A DNA stretch of 64,000 nt from Ureibacillus acetophenoni (GTDB lineage Bacteria; Bacillota; Bacilli; Bacillales_A; Planococcaceae): positions 1-64,000 of the forward strand of contig NZ_OBQC01000017.1 in NCBI RefSeq assembly GCF_900220965.1. The letters are read 5' to 3'. Positions 15,838-24,589 of this stretch are shown piece by piece; position 1 is the first letter of the stretch, and each line of letters begins with the position of its first letter. The notes beneath the pieces were generated by a model. That model made no database searches. It saw only the letters and a program-made list of their open reading frames with translations, and was not told the DNA's origin. The translations under genes were made by a program, and so were the position numbers.

Positions 15838-16200
15838 ATGTTCAAAAGAGCACTTTTATCAGCCATTTCATTATTGTTAGTTTCGATTACACTAGTTGGA
15901 TGTAGTTCTTCATCAAACGGATCATATCAAGGGATTCTGTCGGTGAATGGAGAAAAGTATTTCTTACGAGGTGAAATGAAGGATGCTGAATTTACCCTCG
16001 GCGAAAAACTAGGCAAAGTACAAAAAAAGGTAAATCCAAAGATCAATCCGAATGAGCATTTGTCATCGAACTACCTTGAAATAGGTGAAGAAATTTACAC
16101 TTCGAACGAAGATAGTGAGGTGCTTATTGTAAAGCGGGAAAATGGGGAATTGGAAATAATGGTAAATGAAAGCTACTATAATATTGAAGAAGGTAACTGA
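15838..16200 (+). CDS. Putative lipoprotein, unknown function
   Basis: A 120-residue lipoprotein: Lys/Arg n-region, long hydrophobic core, lipobox LVGC (Cys at residue 22) and a Ser-rich tether. The mature domain is small and charged (GSYQGILSVNGEKYFLRGE), likely beta-rich. No family is recognised. The ATG follows AAGGGAG. The gene is followed after 45 bases by a membrane protein with no TP element between them, so these two may be co-transcribed. Confidence 0.7.
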   Translation: MFKRALLSAISLLLVSITLVGCSSSSNGSYQGILSVNGEKYFLRGEMKDAEFTLGEKLGKVQKKVNPKINPNEHLSSNYLEIGEEIYTSNEDSEVLIVKRENGELEIMVNESYYNIEEGN

Positions 16201-16245
16201 GATTAGTAGCGTTATCAATAAAATCTAGGTGAGGGGAAGTTAGTT

Positions 16246-16614
16246 ATGAAGTTTTTTAATACATTGGATATAATATATTTTTTTGTGATGTCGCTTTTAC
16301 TAGTTTATGATTTTTTCCCTAACTTCCCATTTGCTGACTCTGTTCCAACAAATGTTTTAATCCCACTGATTTTAGTGTTAATGGTGTTGAGTATTTTATT
16401 AAAACAATATAATGACAAAAGCAAAAAGGATTTATTAAAAGCGCAAATATTTTGGACCATTTATCTACTTCTATTGATAGTAATCTTGACTGTATTAGGT
16501 GGTCAATCTAAGACTGGTATAGCGTTAGATAATGGAGTTTTGTGGATTGCCGTTTTAATTTCATTAGTAGGACCATTGTCTCGATGGAGAAAGTTAAAGA
16601 ATTCAGAAGAATAG
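16246..16614 (+). CDS. Integral membrane protein
   Basis: A 122-residue protein with four hydrophobic segments (about 5-22, 34-52, 64-84 and 94-112). GAGGGGAAG precedes the ATG. I do not recognise the family. It is probably co-transcribed with the lipoprotein before it and is closed by a TP hairpin. Confidence 0.65.
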   Translation: MKFFNTLDIIYFFVMSLLLVYDFFPNFPFADSVPTNVLIPLILVLMVLSILLKQYNDKSKKDLLKAQIFWTIYLLLLIVILTVLGGQSKTGIALDNGVLWIAVLISLVGPLSRWRKLKNSEE

Positions 16615-16621
16615 ATTTTAA

Positions 16622-16685
16622 GAGGTAGGCATTTCTTTTTGAAGGAGAAATGCTTTTTCTTATTGAAGTAAAGAAGCAGAAGTAT
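16622..16685 (+). repeat. TP element, hairpin and TTATTGAAG part
   Basis: GGCATTTCTTTTTGAAGGAGAAATGCT followed by TTTTCTTATTGAAGTAAAG. TTGAAG is 17 bases from TTTATT. The open frame of the next gene runs back into this element. Confidence 0.7.
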
Positions 16686-16721
16686 TTTATTAACACATTT
16701 AAATCGAGGAGCTTAACTCAT

Positions 16722-17171
16722 ATGTGGACTAAAAACAGATTTTCAATTTCTACGAATAAAGATGATTTAGATTTAACAACGATTCATCAATTTTTAAGTG
16801 AAGAAGCTTATTGGTCAAAAGGGATCCCTAAGGAAACCGTGAAAAAGGCAATTAAAAATACAACTTTTTGTTTCGGTGTCTATAAAGGGGAAGTAGGTAA
16901 GGAAGACGTTGTTCAAGTTGGTTTTGCAAGGGTAATTACGGATTTAACGAGGTTCGCATATCTTTGTGATGTATTTATTTTACCGGAATATCGAAAGTTA
17001 GGATTATCTAAATGGTTAATGGAAGTAATTACAAACCATCCTGACTTAAAGGAAGTTCGTAGATTTATGTTAGCTACGAATGATGCACATACCTTATATT
17101 CAAAATACGGTTTTGAAAGCATTGATCATCCAGAACGCTTTATGCAGAAGGTGCGTCAAGACCCTTTTTAA
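16722..17171 (+). CDS. GNAT family N-acetyltransferase
   Basis: A 149-residue GNAT. AYLCDVFILPEYRKLGLSKW is the beta4/acetyl-CoA loop, and LYSKYGFESI the C-terminal signature. The N-terminus (FLSEEAYWSKGIPKETVKKAI) matches the small GNAT group common in Firmicutes. The substrate is unknown. The ATG at 16722 has GAGGA upstream; 24 extra residues from an earlier start come from the TP element and are not native. Confidence 0.85.
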   Translation: MWTKNRFSISTNKDDLDLTTIHQFLSEEAYWSKGIPKETVKKAIKNTTFCFGVYKGEVGKEDVVQVGFARVITDLTRFAYLCDVFILPEYRKLGLSKWLMEVITNHPDLKEVRRFMLATNDAHTLYSKYGFESIDHPERFMQKVRQDPF

Positions 17172-17207
17172 GACAAATAATCATTGCAGCAAAGGAGCGC
17201 GGCAAAA

Positions 17208-17588
17208 TTGAAATTAAAAATGTTAGATTCAACGTTTTCTGTAGTGAAAGTTCCACCAACTGAAACCATTCCATTGTGGGCAATAAATGCCGATATGTTT
17301 TCTATTACCAAAACTGATGAAGAACTATCCATCGTTTGTCCTTCCGAATGTTTACCGTCGAATGAGGAATATAAGTATGTTGAAAACGATTGGATGTGTA
17401 TCAAGGTTGAGGGAATCTTAGACTTTAGTTTAACGGGAATCTTATCTTCATTAGCCAACACATTAGCTAAAAATCAAATAAGTATTTTCGCCATATCAAC
17501 CTATAATACGGATTACCTTCTTATTAAAAGCCATTCAATTGAAAAGGCAAAAGTCGTTTTAGAGAATGAAGGACACACTTTCTCGTGA
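17208..17588 (+). CDS. ACT-domain protein
   Basis: A 126-residue protein of the two-ACT, aspartate-kinase-like group (COG3603). Typical pattern: VVKVPPTETIPLWA, then EELSIVCPSE, then VEGILDFSLTGILSSLANTLAKNQISIFAISTYNTDY. Such proteins bind amino acids, but the effector is unknown. I prefer the TTG at 17208 because AAAGGAG is just upstream. It lies 36 bases after the GNAT gene, so the two may share a transcript. Confidence 0.8.
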   Translation: MKLKMLDSTFSVVKVPPTETIPLWAINADMFSITKTDEELSIVCPSECLPSNEEYKYVENDWMCIKVEGILDFSLTGILSSLANTLAKNQISIFAISTYNTDYLLIKSHSIEKAKVVLENEGHTFS

Positions 17589-17606
17589 AAAAAAGTGTGT
17601 TCTTTC
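17571..17606 (+). terminator. Rho-independent terminator
   Basis: GACACACTTT pairs with AAAGTGTGTTC at the end of the ACT gene, followed by TTT. It overlaps the last codons. Confidence 0.65.
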
Positions 17607-17694
17607 AAATAGAGGGGTTATCCCAAAATGGAATTTAATATGAAGCTTTAAGTAATTTAAGTTTATTTTTAATACAATGTTTTATATAATTGAT

Positions 17695-17716
17695 ATTGAT
17701 TGATTAATCAATCAAT
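17695..17716. promoter_or_regulatory. TetR operator upstream of tetR
   Basis: A perfect 22-base palindrome: ATTGATTGATT followed by its reverse complement, then further ATCA repeats to about 17728. It lies 35 bases before the TetR start codon. An identical palindrome is at 18369 before the MFS gene. Confidence 0.8.
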
Positions 17717-17750
17717 CAATCAATCAATATAATGTTGAGGATGAACTTTA

Positions 17751-18344
17751 ATGTCTGGTGAAAATCAAAGTAGATCAATTGAACAGAAGAAAGAAAACGT
17801 ATTACAATGTGCCATTAAACTTTTTGCTGAAAAGGGGTATGATGCCACAACCATTGGAGAAATCGCTAAAGCAGCAAATGTAAGTTTTGGCCTTGTTTCA
17901 ACATATTACGGAAATAAGGAACAGCTTTTTACTGCATGTATCTCGATTCCAGCCGAAACATACTTAGCGGAGATGTTGATGTTCGAAACAGAACCTCTTT
18001 CATTCAAAGAGGAGATCACACAAATGATAAAAAACCATATCCATATCATTTCTAATAGGAAAGACTATTTACAATTGTTTGTCCAGGTGAATAGTCAGTA
18101 TGAACGTTTTCCAAAAGCCTTTGAAGTCGCAAATATCTATACACAAAAACTAACTAGAAATATTGAGGAACTCATCAAGAACGGAAAGTTGAAGGATCAA
18201 TTAATCACAGGAAATGCAGAAAAAATTGCAATTGCCTATGTTAGTTTGCTATTTGGTCTGCGATTATCCTATTCCGATGATCCAACAACAGAAGATTGGA
18301 ATCAGTTTGTTGATATCGCCTTACGTTTATTTGGACCGAAATAA
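17751..18344 (+). CDS. TetR/AcrR family repressor
   Basis: A 197-residue dimeric repressor. The helix-turn-helix is at about residues 28-50 (TTIGEIAKAANVSFGLVSTYYGNKEQLF). The C-terminal ligand domain is not assignable. Two identical 22-base palindromes, one before this gene and one before the MFS gene, are almost certainly its operators, so it should repress itself and the transporter until an inducer binds. It forms a self-contained drug-efflux control unit. Confidence 0.9.
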   Translation: MSGENQSRSIEQKKENVLQCAIKLFAEKGYDATTIGEIAKAANVSFGLVSTYYGNKEQLFTACISIPAETYLAEMLMFETEPLSFKEEITQMIKNHIHIISNRKDYLQLFVQVNSQYERFPKAFEVANIYTQKLTRNIEELIKNGKLKDQLITGNAEKIAIAYVSLLFGLRLSYSDDPTTEDWNQFVDIALRLFGPK

Positions 18345-18368
18345 TTGGTCCATTTATTTTTAGTTTTT

Positions 18369-18390
18369 ATTGATTGATTAATCAATCAAT
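18369..18390. promoter_or_regulatory. TetR operator upstream of MFS gene
   Basis: An exact copy of the 22-base palindrome at 17695-17716, between the tetR stop codon and the MFS ATG. It shows that the transporter has its own repressed promoter. Confidence 0.8.
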
Positions 18391-18434
18391 TCTAAGTTAA
18401 TGAAATTATTGTCGCTTAACAAAGGGGAAATGTT

Positions 18435-19646
18435 ATGAAAATACTATTCACATTTAACAAAACGATTCAGATTCGAATGATACTAAACTTTATCTCAATC
18501 ACTGGTTCAGCTATGGTAATGCCTTATGCAGTTGTATATTTTACAAATAAGATTGGTGCAGCATTAACTACCATTACAATATTAGTGATTGGGATTCTTA
18601 GTTTGTTAGGATATTTAATCGGGGGCCGATTTACAGATCGTATCGGTAGGAAGAAAGTGATACTAGTGAGTGAAGTAGTTTCAGGTATTTGCTTTCTGAT
18701 CATCAGTTATTTTGATTCATTCGATTATTTCTATGCTCTTCCAATAATCATTGCATTTATGATTATGTATATTTTTGAAAGTGCTGCTAATCCGGCATAC
18801 TCTGCACTAATCATTGATGCAAGTGATGAGAAAAATAGAAGTGTAATTTATACATGTTTTATGTGGATTTCCAATATTGCATTTGCTGTTGGAAGTGTAT
18901 TAGGGGGATTCTATTTTGAAAAGTATTCAGCAGTTTTATTTTTTATAGTTGGTGTCTCGTCTATTCTTTCAGCTATATGTACTTATTATTTTATAGTAGA
19001 TATGTATGTTAATAAAATCGCGACAAAAACATCTAAAGAGAACTCAATAATTAATAAAGCTCCATTTAGCATATCGGCTACATTTGCTTCACGAATTTTT
19101 CTTTTCTTATGTGTAGGTATTTTATTATTGAATTTATTAAGTGAACAATTTCCAAACTACTTATCCATCCGGGTTGTATCAAATTATCCAATAGGAAATA
19201 TCTCTGGGTTTAATATGATTGGCTATCTACATTTAGTAGATACTCTAATAACAGTCTTCGCAGTTGGAGTCATTTTGAAAGTTACAACTAAGCTATCTGA
19301 AAAAGGAAAATTAATGATAGGTTTAGCATTGTTTAGCCTTGGATATATTTGTTTAAGTTACTTTATACAGCCGTATTTCCTACTTTTAGGGATGATACTT
19401 ATATCTATAGGAAGATTAATCTACTACCCAACTTTACAATCCATTACTGCAAAAGTAATTCCGGAAGAAATGAGAGGATCCCATCTATCAATATTAGGTT
19501 TACTGTCTGCGATGGGAGGGATGTTATCTAGCTTATTTATTTTAGGTATGGAATACATCTCTGAATCTAGTATTACCATTATTTTCATTTGTATAGGGAT
19601 TTGTATAATATTAAATTACTATTCTGCTTATAAATTTATAAATTAG
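18435..19646 (+). CDS. MFS transporter controlled by TetR
   Basis: A 403-residue integral membrane protein with twelve predicted spans. Motif A is GGRFTDRIGRKKVI between spans 2 and 3, and a second copy-like loop GRLIYYPTLQSITAKVIPEE is in the C-half. It belongs to the DHA1 drug-efflux group (MdtG/YttB-like); the substrate is unknown. AAAGGGG precedes the ATG. Control by the neighbouring TetR protein is inferred from the shared operator. Confidence 0.85.
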   Translation: MKILFTFNKTIQIRMILNFISITGSAMVMPYAVVYFTNKIGAALTTITILVIGILSLLGYLIGGRFTDRIGRKKVILVSEVVSGICFLIISYFDSFDYFYALPIIIAFMIMYIFESAANPAYSALIIDASDEKNRSVIYTCFMWISNIAFAVGSVLGGFYFEKYSAVLFFIVGVSSILSAICTYYFIVDMYVNKIATKTSKENSIINKAPFSISATFASRIFLFLCVGILLLNLLSEQFPNYLSIRVVSNYPIGNISGFNMIGYLHLVDTLITVFAVGVILKVTTKLSEKGKLMIGLALFSLGYICLSYFIQPYFLLLGMILISIGRLIYYPTLQSITAKVIPEEMRGSHLSILGLLSAMGGMLSSLFILGMEYISESSITIIFICIGICIILNYYSAYKFIN

Positions 19647-19777
19647 TAGAATGGAAAAATAAAATAATTCTTCTGATATTTATTATGTCTGAATATTTGA
19701 AAATTAATTATTAAATGTTAAAATAAACCATAATATTAGATGCGAAAAAAACTGAGATTTGATAGGTGGTTGTACAT

Positions 19778-19957
19778 ATGAATGATAGGAAAATGGGGAA
19801 ATTTCAAGTCTTTGTAATTGTTTTACTGGTATTACTATTGGCCGCAGCGTTCGGTTCATTGTTCTTAGGTGAATATGGTGTGGCGTTAGTTTTAATTGGA
19901 GTTTGGATGGCATTTGTAAGTTCTATTTGGATGGGAACTACGAATGAGGTTTATTAA
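19778..19957 (+). CDS. Small two-span membrane protein
   Basis: A 59-residue protein with hydrophobic segments at about 9-30 and 33-52. The ATG at 19778 has AGGTGGT eight bases upstream; a longer frame from 19766 begins inside that site. The function is unknown. It is closed by a TP element. Confidence 0.55.
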   Translation: MNDRKMGKFQVFVIVLLVLLLAAAFGSLFLGEYGVALVLIGVWMAFVSSIWMGTTNEVY

Positions 19958-19969
19958 TAAAAAGTGTGA

Positions 19970-20025
19970 ACAGAGGCGTTGATCCCAAAAGGATTAATGC
20001 CTTTTTTGTTAAATTAGTTTAGAAG
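19970..20025 (+). repeat. TP element
   Basis: AACAGAGGCGTTGATCC, hairpin with GGATTAATGCC, TTTTTTGTTAAA and TTAGTTTAGAAG. Confidence 0.65.
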
Positions 20026-20077
20026 ACATGTGCTTTTGGCATCCTAATAAGATATATCAATATAAGGGATGGAAAAA

Positions 20078-20527
20078 ATGATATTAAATATAATTCTGGT
20101 ATTTGCATTGCCCTGGATTGTATGTCTGTTTCATATTTTTAAGCATGATAAAAGGCTTGTTGTTACAATCAGTACATTTTCAAGTGTAATAGGATTCACG
20201 GTAAATGAAATTGGAGAATACTTCGGCTTTTGGCGTGTCTACCCATTCCATAAAAGCCATATATCAACACTACCGTTTATTTTGGGTGTTTATTCAGTCT
20301 TAGGAGTATATTTAATATATTTTTTGAGAAAATACAAACGTCCGTATTTTGTCATTTTTCTTTTCACTTTATGTACAACTATTTTAGAGGGTATCTGGTT
20401 CCTAATGGGTAGGGTTATGTTTGGAAATGGTTGGAATATCGGCTGGACATTTGTATCTTATTTATTTCCGTACATCTTTGTCTATTTATATTATTTAGGT
20501 TTAAAAGGATTAAAAATCTTAGAATAA
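20078..20527 (+). CDS. CBO0543-family membrane protein
   Basis: A 149-residue integral membrane protein with five hydrophobic segments. GFTVNEIGEYFGFWRVYPF and EGIWFLMGRVMFGNGWN are typical of the Firmicutes CBO0543 family, of unknown function. I chose the second ATG (20078), nine bases after AAGGG; the first overlaps that site. It is closed by a TP element. Confidence 0.75.
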   Translation: MILNIILVFALPWIVCLFHIFKHDKRLVVTISTFSSVIGFTVNEIGEYFGFWRVYPFHKSHISTLPFILGVYSVLGVYLIYFLRKYKRPYFVIFLFTLCTTILEGIWFLMGRVMFGNGWNIGWTFVSYLFPYIFVYLYYLGLKGLKILE

Positions 20528-20528
20528 T

Positions 20529-20587
20529 TTAGGGCATTTCTTTTTGAAGGAGAAATGCCTTTTCTTATTGAAGTAAACGAGCATGGG
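20529..20587 (+). repeat. TP element, hairpin and TTATTGAAG part
   Basis: GGGCATTTCTTTTTGAAGG and AGAAATGCCTTTTCTTATTG, then AAGTAAACGAGCA. The stem is perfect, of the GGCATTTCT/AGAAATGCC subtype. Confidence 0.7.
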
Positions 20588-20613
20588 ATTAATACATTAA
20601 AAGTGGTGATAAT

Positions 20614-21444
20614 ATGACGCTGAAGTTAGAACTAAAAAACTTAGATAAAACTTTACACCAAGGTAATCTAGACAAATTAATCGATAGCATGGTAGATCAT
20701 ATTGGATCAGTTGACCCTGAACTTAGGGATACTCTGATTTATAATTCCTTTGGAAAATTGATTCTAGAAGATTATTTAACCAAAGATCAGCTTACTCATA
20801 TCTTTGAAGTTTGTCTTGAAAAGTTATTCATGGGTATTGGTCAAAAAGAAGATGACTCCGTTTTTACACGAACTTTTTCCGCATTAGTGCTAGTTTTAAT
20901 ATTACAAAAAGATAGGGAAACGAGGTTTTTATCACAGAATCAATTGACTCAAGGGTTTGAGGGAAGTATTAACTATTTGAAACAAGAAGTAGATATTCGT
21001 GGCCATGTAGATGGAAAGGGTTGGGCTCATAGCATAGCGCATGGAGCCGATTTATTAACAGCAGCTATCAGCCATCCGGATTTTGATCTGACATTATTCC
21101 ATGAATGTCTCCATACTATTAAGCTTTGCTTATTTAAAGAGAGTACCAGAGATATACCTTATGTCGATGAAGAAGAGGAAAGATTGATCTTCGCAGTAGA
21201 AGCCCTTCAAGAAAAGGGTATCACTGATCAAGAAATCGAATCCTTGTTATTAACGATTTCTAATCAGCTCATTGAACTACTAGAAAAAGAAGACTATAGC
21301 TTAAATTTCTTCTGGAAGAAATCTAATGTGATCAACTTTTTACGAGGTTATTATTTCAGACTCTTGTTTAAAAATGAAGGCGTAAAATTACGAGAAACAA
21401 TCGCCATGATTTTAGAACAATGGCATAAAAGAATGTACAGGTAG
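20614..21444 (+). CDS. DUF2785 family protein
   Basis: A 276-residue helical cytoplasmic protein. The hallmark DGKGWAHSIAHGADLLTAA is at about residues 128-147, and the C-terminus ends MILEQWHKRMYR. The family is of unknown function. A decayed copy of its last codons is found at 26546-26590 in front of an unrelated membrane protein. ATG preceded by AAAGTGGTGA. Confidence 0.85.
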   Translation: MTLKLELKNLDKTLHQGNLDKLIDSMVDHIGSVDPELRDTLIYNSFGKLILEDYLTKDQLTHIFEVCLEKLFMGIGQKEDDSVFTRTFSALVLVLILQKDRETRFLSQNQLTQGFEGSINYLKQEVDIRGHVDGKGWAHSIAHGADLLTAAISHPDFDLTLFHECLHTIKLCLFKESTRDIPYVDEEEERLIFAVEALQEKGITDQEIESLLLTISNQLIELLEKEDYSLNFFWKKSNVINFLRGYYFRLLFKNEGVKLRETIAMILEQWHKRMYR

Positions 21445-21513
21445 CATGTAAAGGAAATAAGGGAAATACATAAATCACGACCATGATAGGCATAAATAGG
21501 GGGTGATTTTCTA

Positions 21514-22023
21514 GTGCGAAAATGGGGGATCTTAATCATCATCATTATTTTAGGGGGAGCAATATATATTGATTGGCTTTCAAAAAAAGAATTTGAGGTT
21601 ATTGGATATATTTTAAATACGAGCCCCGATATTGATTCGATTTCTATTAGGGATGGTAAAACAAAAGAAGAACTCTTAGCATTTTCAAAGTCAGATTCTG
21701 CTTTTTCAGAATTAGGGCTTTTTTACAGAAGTATTCTTCATCTAAATGGAACCGAGAAAGATATATTGAATGGAGAAACTTTAGCTGAAATCGACTACTA
21801 TGAAAACGGCGAAGTAAGATATACTGTGAGTATTTATCAGCTGGAAGATGATATCACGGTGAACCGACCTGTTTCGAATTTATATACTTACCAATATACT
21901 CCGAAAGGAATAACTAGCCCTTTTGTCTTTGCACTTAAAGATAACTATATTCTCTTTGGTGTAAATCGAGGAATGAAAGATCTAGTGAATCTATTAATTC
22001 AAGAGAAAGCCTTGTATAAGTAA
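21514..22023 (+). CDS. Membrane-anchored protein, unknown function
   Basis: A 169-residue protein with one N-terminal span (about 5-22, ILIIIIILGGAIYIDWL) and an outside domain with IDSISIRDGKTKEE and YYENGEVRYTVSIYQLEDD, likely beta-rich. GTG start with AGGGGGTGA upstream. No family is recognised. It is followed after 15 bases by another small membrane protein, so these two probably form an operon. Confidence 0.65.
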   Translation: MRKWGILIIIIILGGAIYIDWLSKKEFEVIGYILNTSPDIDSISIRDGKTKEELLAFSKSDSAFSELGLFYRSILHLNGTEKDILNGETLAEIDYYENGEVRYTVSIYQLEDDITVNRPVSNLYTYQYTPKGITSPFVFALKDNYILFGVNRGMKDLVNLLIQEKALYK

Positions 22024-22038
22024 GGGGGAGAACTTTAT

Positions 22039-22236
22039 ATGGTAAATGAACCTACAGAAAAAGATATAGCAGATATGGCAGTGAAATTAGGATTAAATAA
22101 AACTGAACCTTTAAAGAATCCTCTGTTCCATGGTGACTTTGGACACACTATTAACCTTCCTTTACTTATCTCAACGATTATCCTAACTTTAGCGGGGTTT
22201 GTTCTGATTTTTTATTGGAAGATAAAAAGAAATTAA
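22039..22236 (+). CDS. Small tail-anchored-like membrane protein
   Basis: A 65-residue protein with an acidic N-terminal half (PTEKDIADMAVKLGLNKTEP) and one C-terminal span (about 41-60) ending KIKRN. AAGGGGGAG gives a strong binding site 15 bases after the previous gene. The function is unknown. Confidence 0.65.
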   Translation: MVNEPTEKDIADMAVKLGLNKTEPLKNPLFHGDFGHTINLPLLISTIILTLAGFVLIFYWKIKRN

Positions 22237-22265
22237 ATTCAGATTATTATGATTCCTTCGCAACA

Positions 22266-22312
22266 TTTAACTAATGAAAGCGTTTCTGTAATATACAGGA
22301 ACGCTTTTTCAC
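22266..22312 (+). repeat. TP element with variant hairpin
   Basis: TTTAACTAATGAAAG, hairpin AGCGTTTCTGT / ACAGGAACGCT, TTTTTCAC. The stem is unlike other copies yet pairs well and has a T run; the right end is missing. Confidence 0.65.
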
Positions 22313-22361
22313 TAAGTGCAGCGAAATATGGAGTTTTTAAATTATACGAAGGGGGAAGAAA

Positions 22362-22775
22362 GTGAGGAACCTATTCTTAGTAGTCATTTCGTTACTTTTA
22401 TTAGCTGGTTGTTCAAATGAAATAATGAATGATGACCAATTTATAAAAGTTCAACTATGGGATGAAGACGAAAACCAATATGAAGATTTCAAAGAAATTA
22501 CAAATAATGAAGAAGTACAAAAAGTGAAAGAGATCGTATTTGATATTGAATGGGAAAAAGCAAAGGTACAGATGGAACACCCTGCTGATTATAGATTTAT
22601 ATTTCAGTATAAAAACCCTAATATAGAAGCGAAAGCAGTAACTTATAAACTCTGGATTAGTTCTAATAATGATCTAGTCGAAATTGTAATGGAAGATAAT
22701 GCATACGCTAAACTGAATAAGGAAAATTCAAGAACTTTAATTGATGTATTAACTGTTGAAAACTCTGCGAATTAA
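22362..22775 (+). CDS. Putative lipoprotein, unknown function
   Basis: A 137-residue lipoprotein with LLLLAGC (Cys at residue 18). GTG start after GAAGGGGGAAG. The mature part contains WDEDENQYEDFKEITNNEEV and a beta-rich C-half; such proteins are frequent in Bacillus as YhfM-like small lipoproteins, but I cannot confirm the family. A solo TP right end follows. Confidence 0.65.
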   Translation: MRNLFLVVISLLLLAGCSNEIMNDDQFIKVQLWDEDENQYEDFKEITNNEEVQKVKEIVFDIEWEKAKVQMEHPADYRFIFQYKNPNIEAKAVTYKLWISSNNDLVEIVMEDNAYAKLNKENSRTLIDVLTVENSAN

Positions 22776-22785
22776 AAGAATCTTC

Positions 22786-22822
22786 TTCAACAAACGGCGT
22801 AGGGGCAGTTTAGTTGCACAAG
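22786..22822 (+). repeat. TP element, right end only
   Basis: TCTTCAACAAACGGCGTAG, GGGCAGTTTAGTTGCAC. No hairpin. The next gene starts 35 bases later. Confidence 0.55.
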
Positions 22823-22856
22823 AGTGTTAATTATAAACGGTAAAGGATGATTAAGT

Positions 22857-23312
22857 TTGGAAAGTATTAAACGAACTTTCCCATTAATTTTAATATTTTT
22901 GTTGATAGGATGTTCTAAAGAACTTTCTCTTGAGGATGAAATCTTAAAAATTCTTGAAAGCAGTGAAGGTAAAGATTATGAAAGAGTGATTGACTATGAC
23001 ATTAAAGACGATTATATAGTTGTCATTTATAAGAGTAAAAAAAATGAACAGTTAAATATAGGATTTATCAAATTGAACGATGGTAAATTAAATTGGGAGA
23101 TTGGTATAGGGGGACCAGAATTAAGTGGTGGCGATAGTTTTATTTCTGACCCATTGTATGTGAATGTTATGATCCCAAAAGAGTCTGGCGTAAAGCATGT
23201 AAAAGTTTTTGGTGAATATGCAAGACAAGTAATGTATTCTAATGAAATTAATTATTGGATTTCATATACGAATAAATCACCAAACAGCTTAGATGTTGAA
23301 TACATCAAATAA
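22857..23312 (+). CDS. Putative lipoprotein, unknown function
   Basis: A 151-residue lipoprotein: Lys/Arg n-region, core, LIGC (Cys at residue 19). TTG start after GGTAAAGGATG. The mature domain starts with a charged helix (LEDEILKILESSEGKDYERV) followed by strands. No family is recognised. The gene for a three-span membrane protein follows after 38 bases. Confidence 0.65.
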   Translation: MESIKRTFPLILIFLLIGCSKELSLEDEILKILESSEGKDYERVIDYDIKDDYIVVIYKSKKNEQLNIGFIKLNDGKLNWEIGIGGPELSGGDSFISDPLYVNVMIPKESGVKHVKVFGEYARQVMYSNEINYWISYTNKSPNSLDVEYIK

Positions 23313-23350
23313 CTACAGTCTTATTAAAAAGGATTGATGGAGGGATAGTT

Positions 23351-23638
23351 ATGTGGATCATATTTGGGGTAATTGCAATAGTAATAACTTTTATAAATCT
23401 TTATTTGTATATAGTAGGTAAGGATTATAAGATTGCTATGGCGTTAGGATTATCATTTACAGCATTAACACTATGTGCAGAATACAGTCTTATATCGATG
23501 TGGGTAGAAGCAGAAGATTGGGCTGCTTTAATGGATGTAGTACCTGGTATGGAAAGGGCATTATGGTTTTTAACAATAGTTTCTATTTTACTAAATATAG
23601 CACCTATATTTTTAGAACGTAGACGTAAGAAAAAATGA
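23351..23638 (+). CDS. Small three-span membrane protein
   Basis: A 95-residue protein with spans at about 3-24, 30-52 and 70-88 and a basic tail (RRRKKK) that should be inside. GGAGGGATAG precedes the ATG. It resembles small uncharacterised Bacillus membrane proteins with a VEAEDWAALMDVVP loop; the function is unknown. Confidence 0.7.
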   Translation: MWIIFGVIAIVITFINLYLYIVGKDYKIAMALGLSFTALTLCAEYSLISMWVEAEDWAALMDVVPGMERALWFLTIVSILLNIAPIFLERRRKKK

Positions 23639-23660
23639 CTTATTGTTTTATTCAATAGGC

Positions 23661-23725
23661 CTAACTAACGGAGGTTTTAATTATTACTAAAACTGATCCA
23701 CCTAAAAGTGGATCTTTTTTTATTA
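23661..23725 (+). repeat. TP left end joined to another terminator
   Basis: CTAACTAACGGAGG is followed by TGATCCACCTAAAAGTGGATC and a T run at 23694-23721. The hairpin is not the usual type. Further degenerate TP remnants lie at 23768-23812. Confidence 0.65.
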
Positions 23726-23880
23726 TTCTCAAATATAAAATGATGAGTATTAATGTTACTAAATTAGGCAGTGCCGGTTCAAGAAGGAGTAACGTCCCTT
23801 TGTGTTGAAGTATTTGTAATTCCTGTTATTACTTGCAATGGGAATTAGTGAACCATAAAAACAGACTCAACTTCAACGAT

Positions 23881-23958
23881 AGAGGGTGTTTCATAAAGGA
23901 GAAGAAATGCCTATTCTTATTGAAGTAAGTGAATCACTAACGGCGGAAGCATAGTTTC
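23881..23958 (+). repeat. TP element, full copy
   Basis: AGAGGGTGTTTC, degenerate hairpin with AGAAATGCC, TATTCTTATTGAAG, CACTAACGGCGGAAGC. The region 23639-24003 contains only such repeats. Confidence 0.65.
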
Positions 23959-24003
23959 ATAGAAATTGTGTTTACATTAAGTATTGATTTTGGAGGAATT
24001 ATT

Positions 24004-24561
24004 ATGGAGATTGAGAGAATTTATAGCGAATTACCAATATTAGAAACTGAACGACTTATTCTTAGAAAGGTTACATTAGAAGACGTTGAAGATATGTATT
24101 TATACGGTTCTGATGATGAAGTAACAAGATATGTCACTTGGGATACACATAAATCCATTAACGACTCAAAAGGATTTATTCAATTCATTTTAAACAGGTA
24201 TGAAAATCAGCAAGTCGCTCCGTGGGGAATTGAATATAAGGAAAATGGAAAATTCATTGGAACGATTGATTTTGTTTGGTGGCAACCAAATCATAAAACT
24301 GCTGAAATCGGTTATGTTCTAGCAAAAGAGTATTGGGGAAAGGGTTTAACTACAGAAGCGGTAAAGGAAATCATAAGATTTGGTTTTAATGAAATGGATT
24401 TAGTTCGCATTCAAGCAAGATGTTTAGTAGAAAACATCGGTTCATCCCGCGTAATGGAAAAGTCGGGAATGCAATTCGAAGGAACCATTAGAAAAGGGAT
24501 GTTTATTAAAGGAAAACATCAAGATTTAAAAATGTATTCGATATTAAAAGAAGACTTTTAA
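24004..24561 (+). CDS. GNAT acetyltransferase, RimJ/RimL type
   Basis: A 185-residue GNAT. LETERLILRKVTLEDVEDMY is the typical RimJ/RimL start; AEIGYVLAKEYWGKGLTTEA carries the acetyl-CoA loop (Y-W-G-K-G-L-T); NIGSSRVMEKSGMQFEG and RKGMFIKGKHQDLKMYSIL end the domain. Family members acetylate ribosomal proteins or small amines. ATG has GGAGG eight bases upstream. A decayed copy of its second half lies at 28037. Confidence 0.88.
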   Translation: MEIERIYSELPILETERLILRKVTLEDVEDMYLYGSDDEVTRYVTWDTHKSINDSKGFIQFILNRYENQQVAPWGIEYKENGKFIGTIDFVWWQPNHKTAEIGYVLAKEYWGKGLTTEAVKEIIRFGFNEMDLVRIQARCLVENIGSSRVMEKSGMQFEGTIRKGMFIKGKHQDLKMYSILKEDF

Positions 24562-24589
24562 ATATCTATATATAAAACCACTAACTGAT

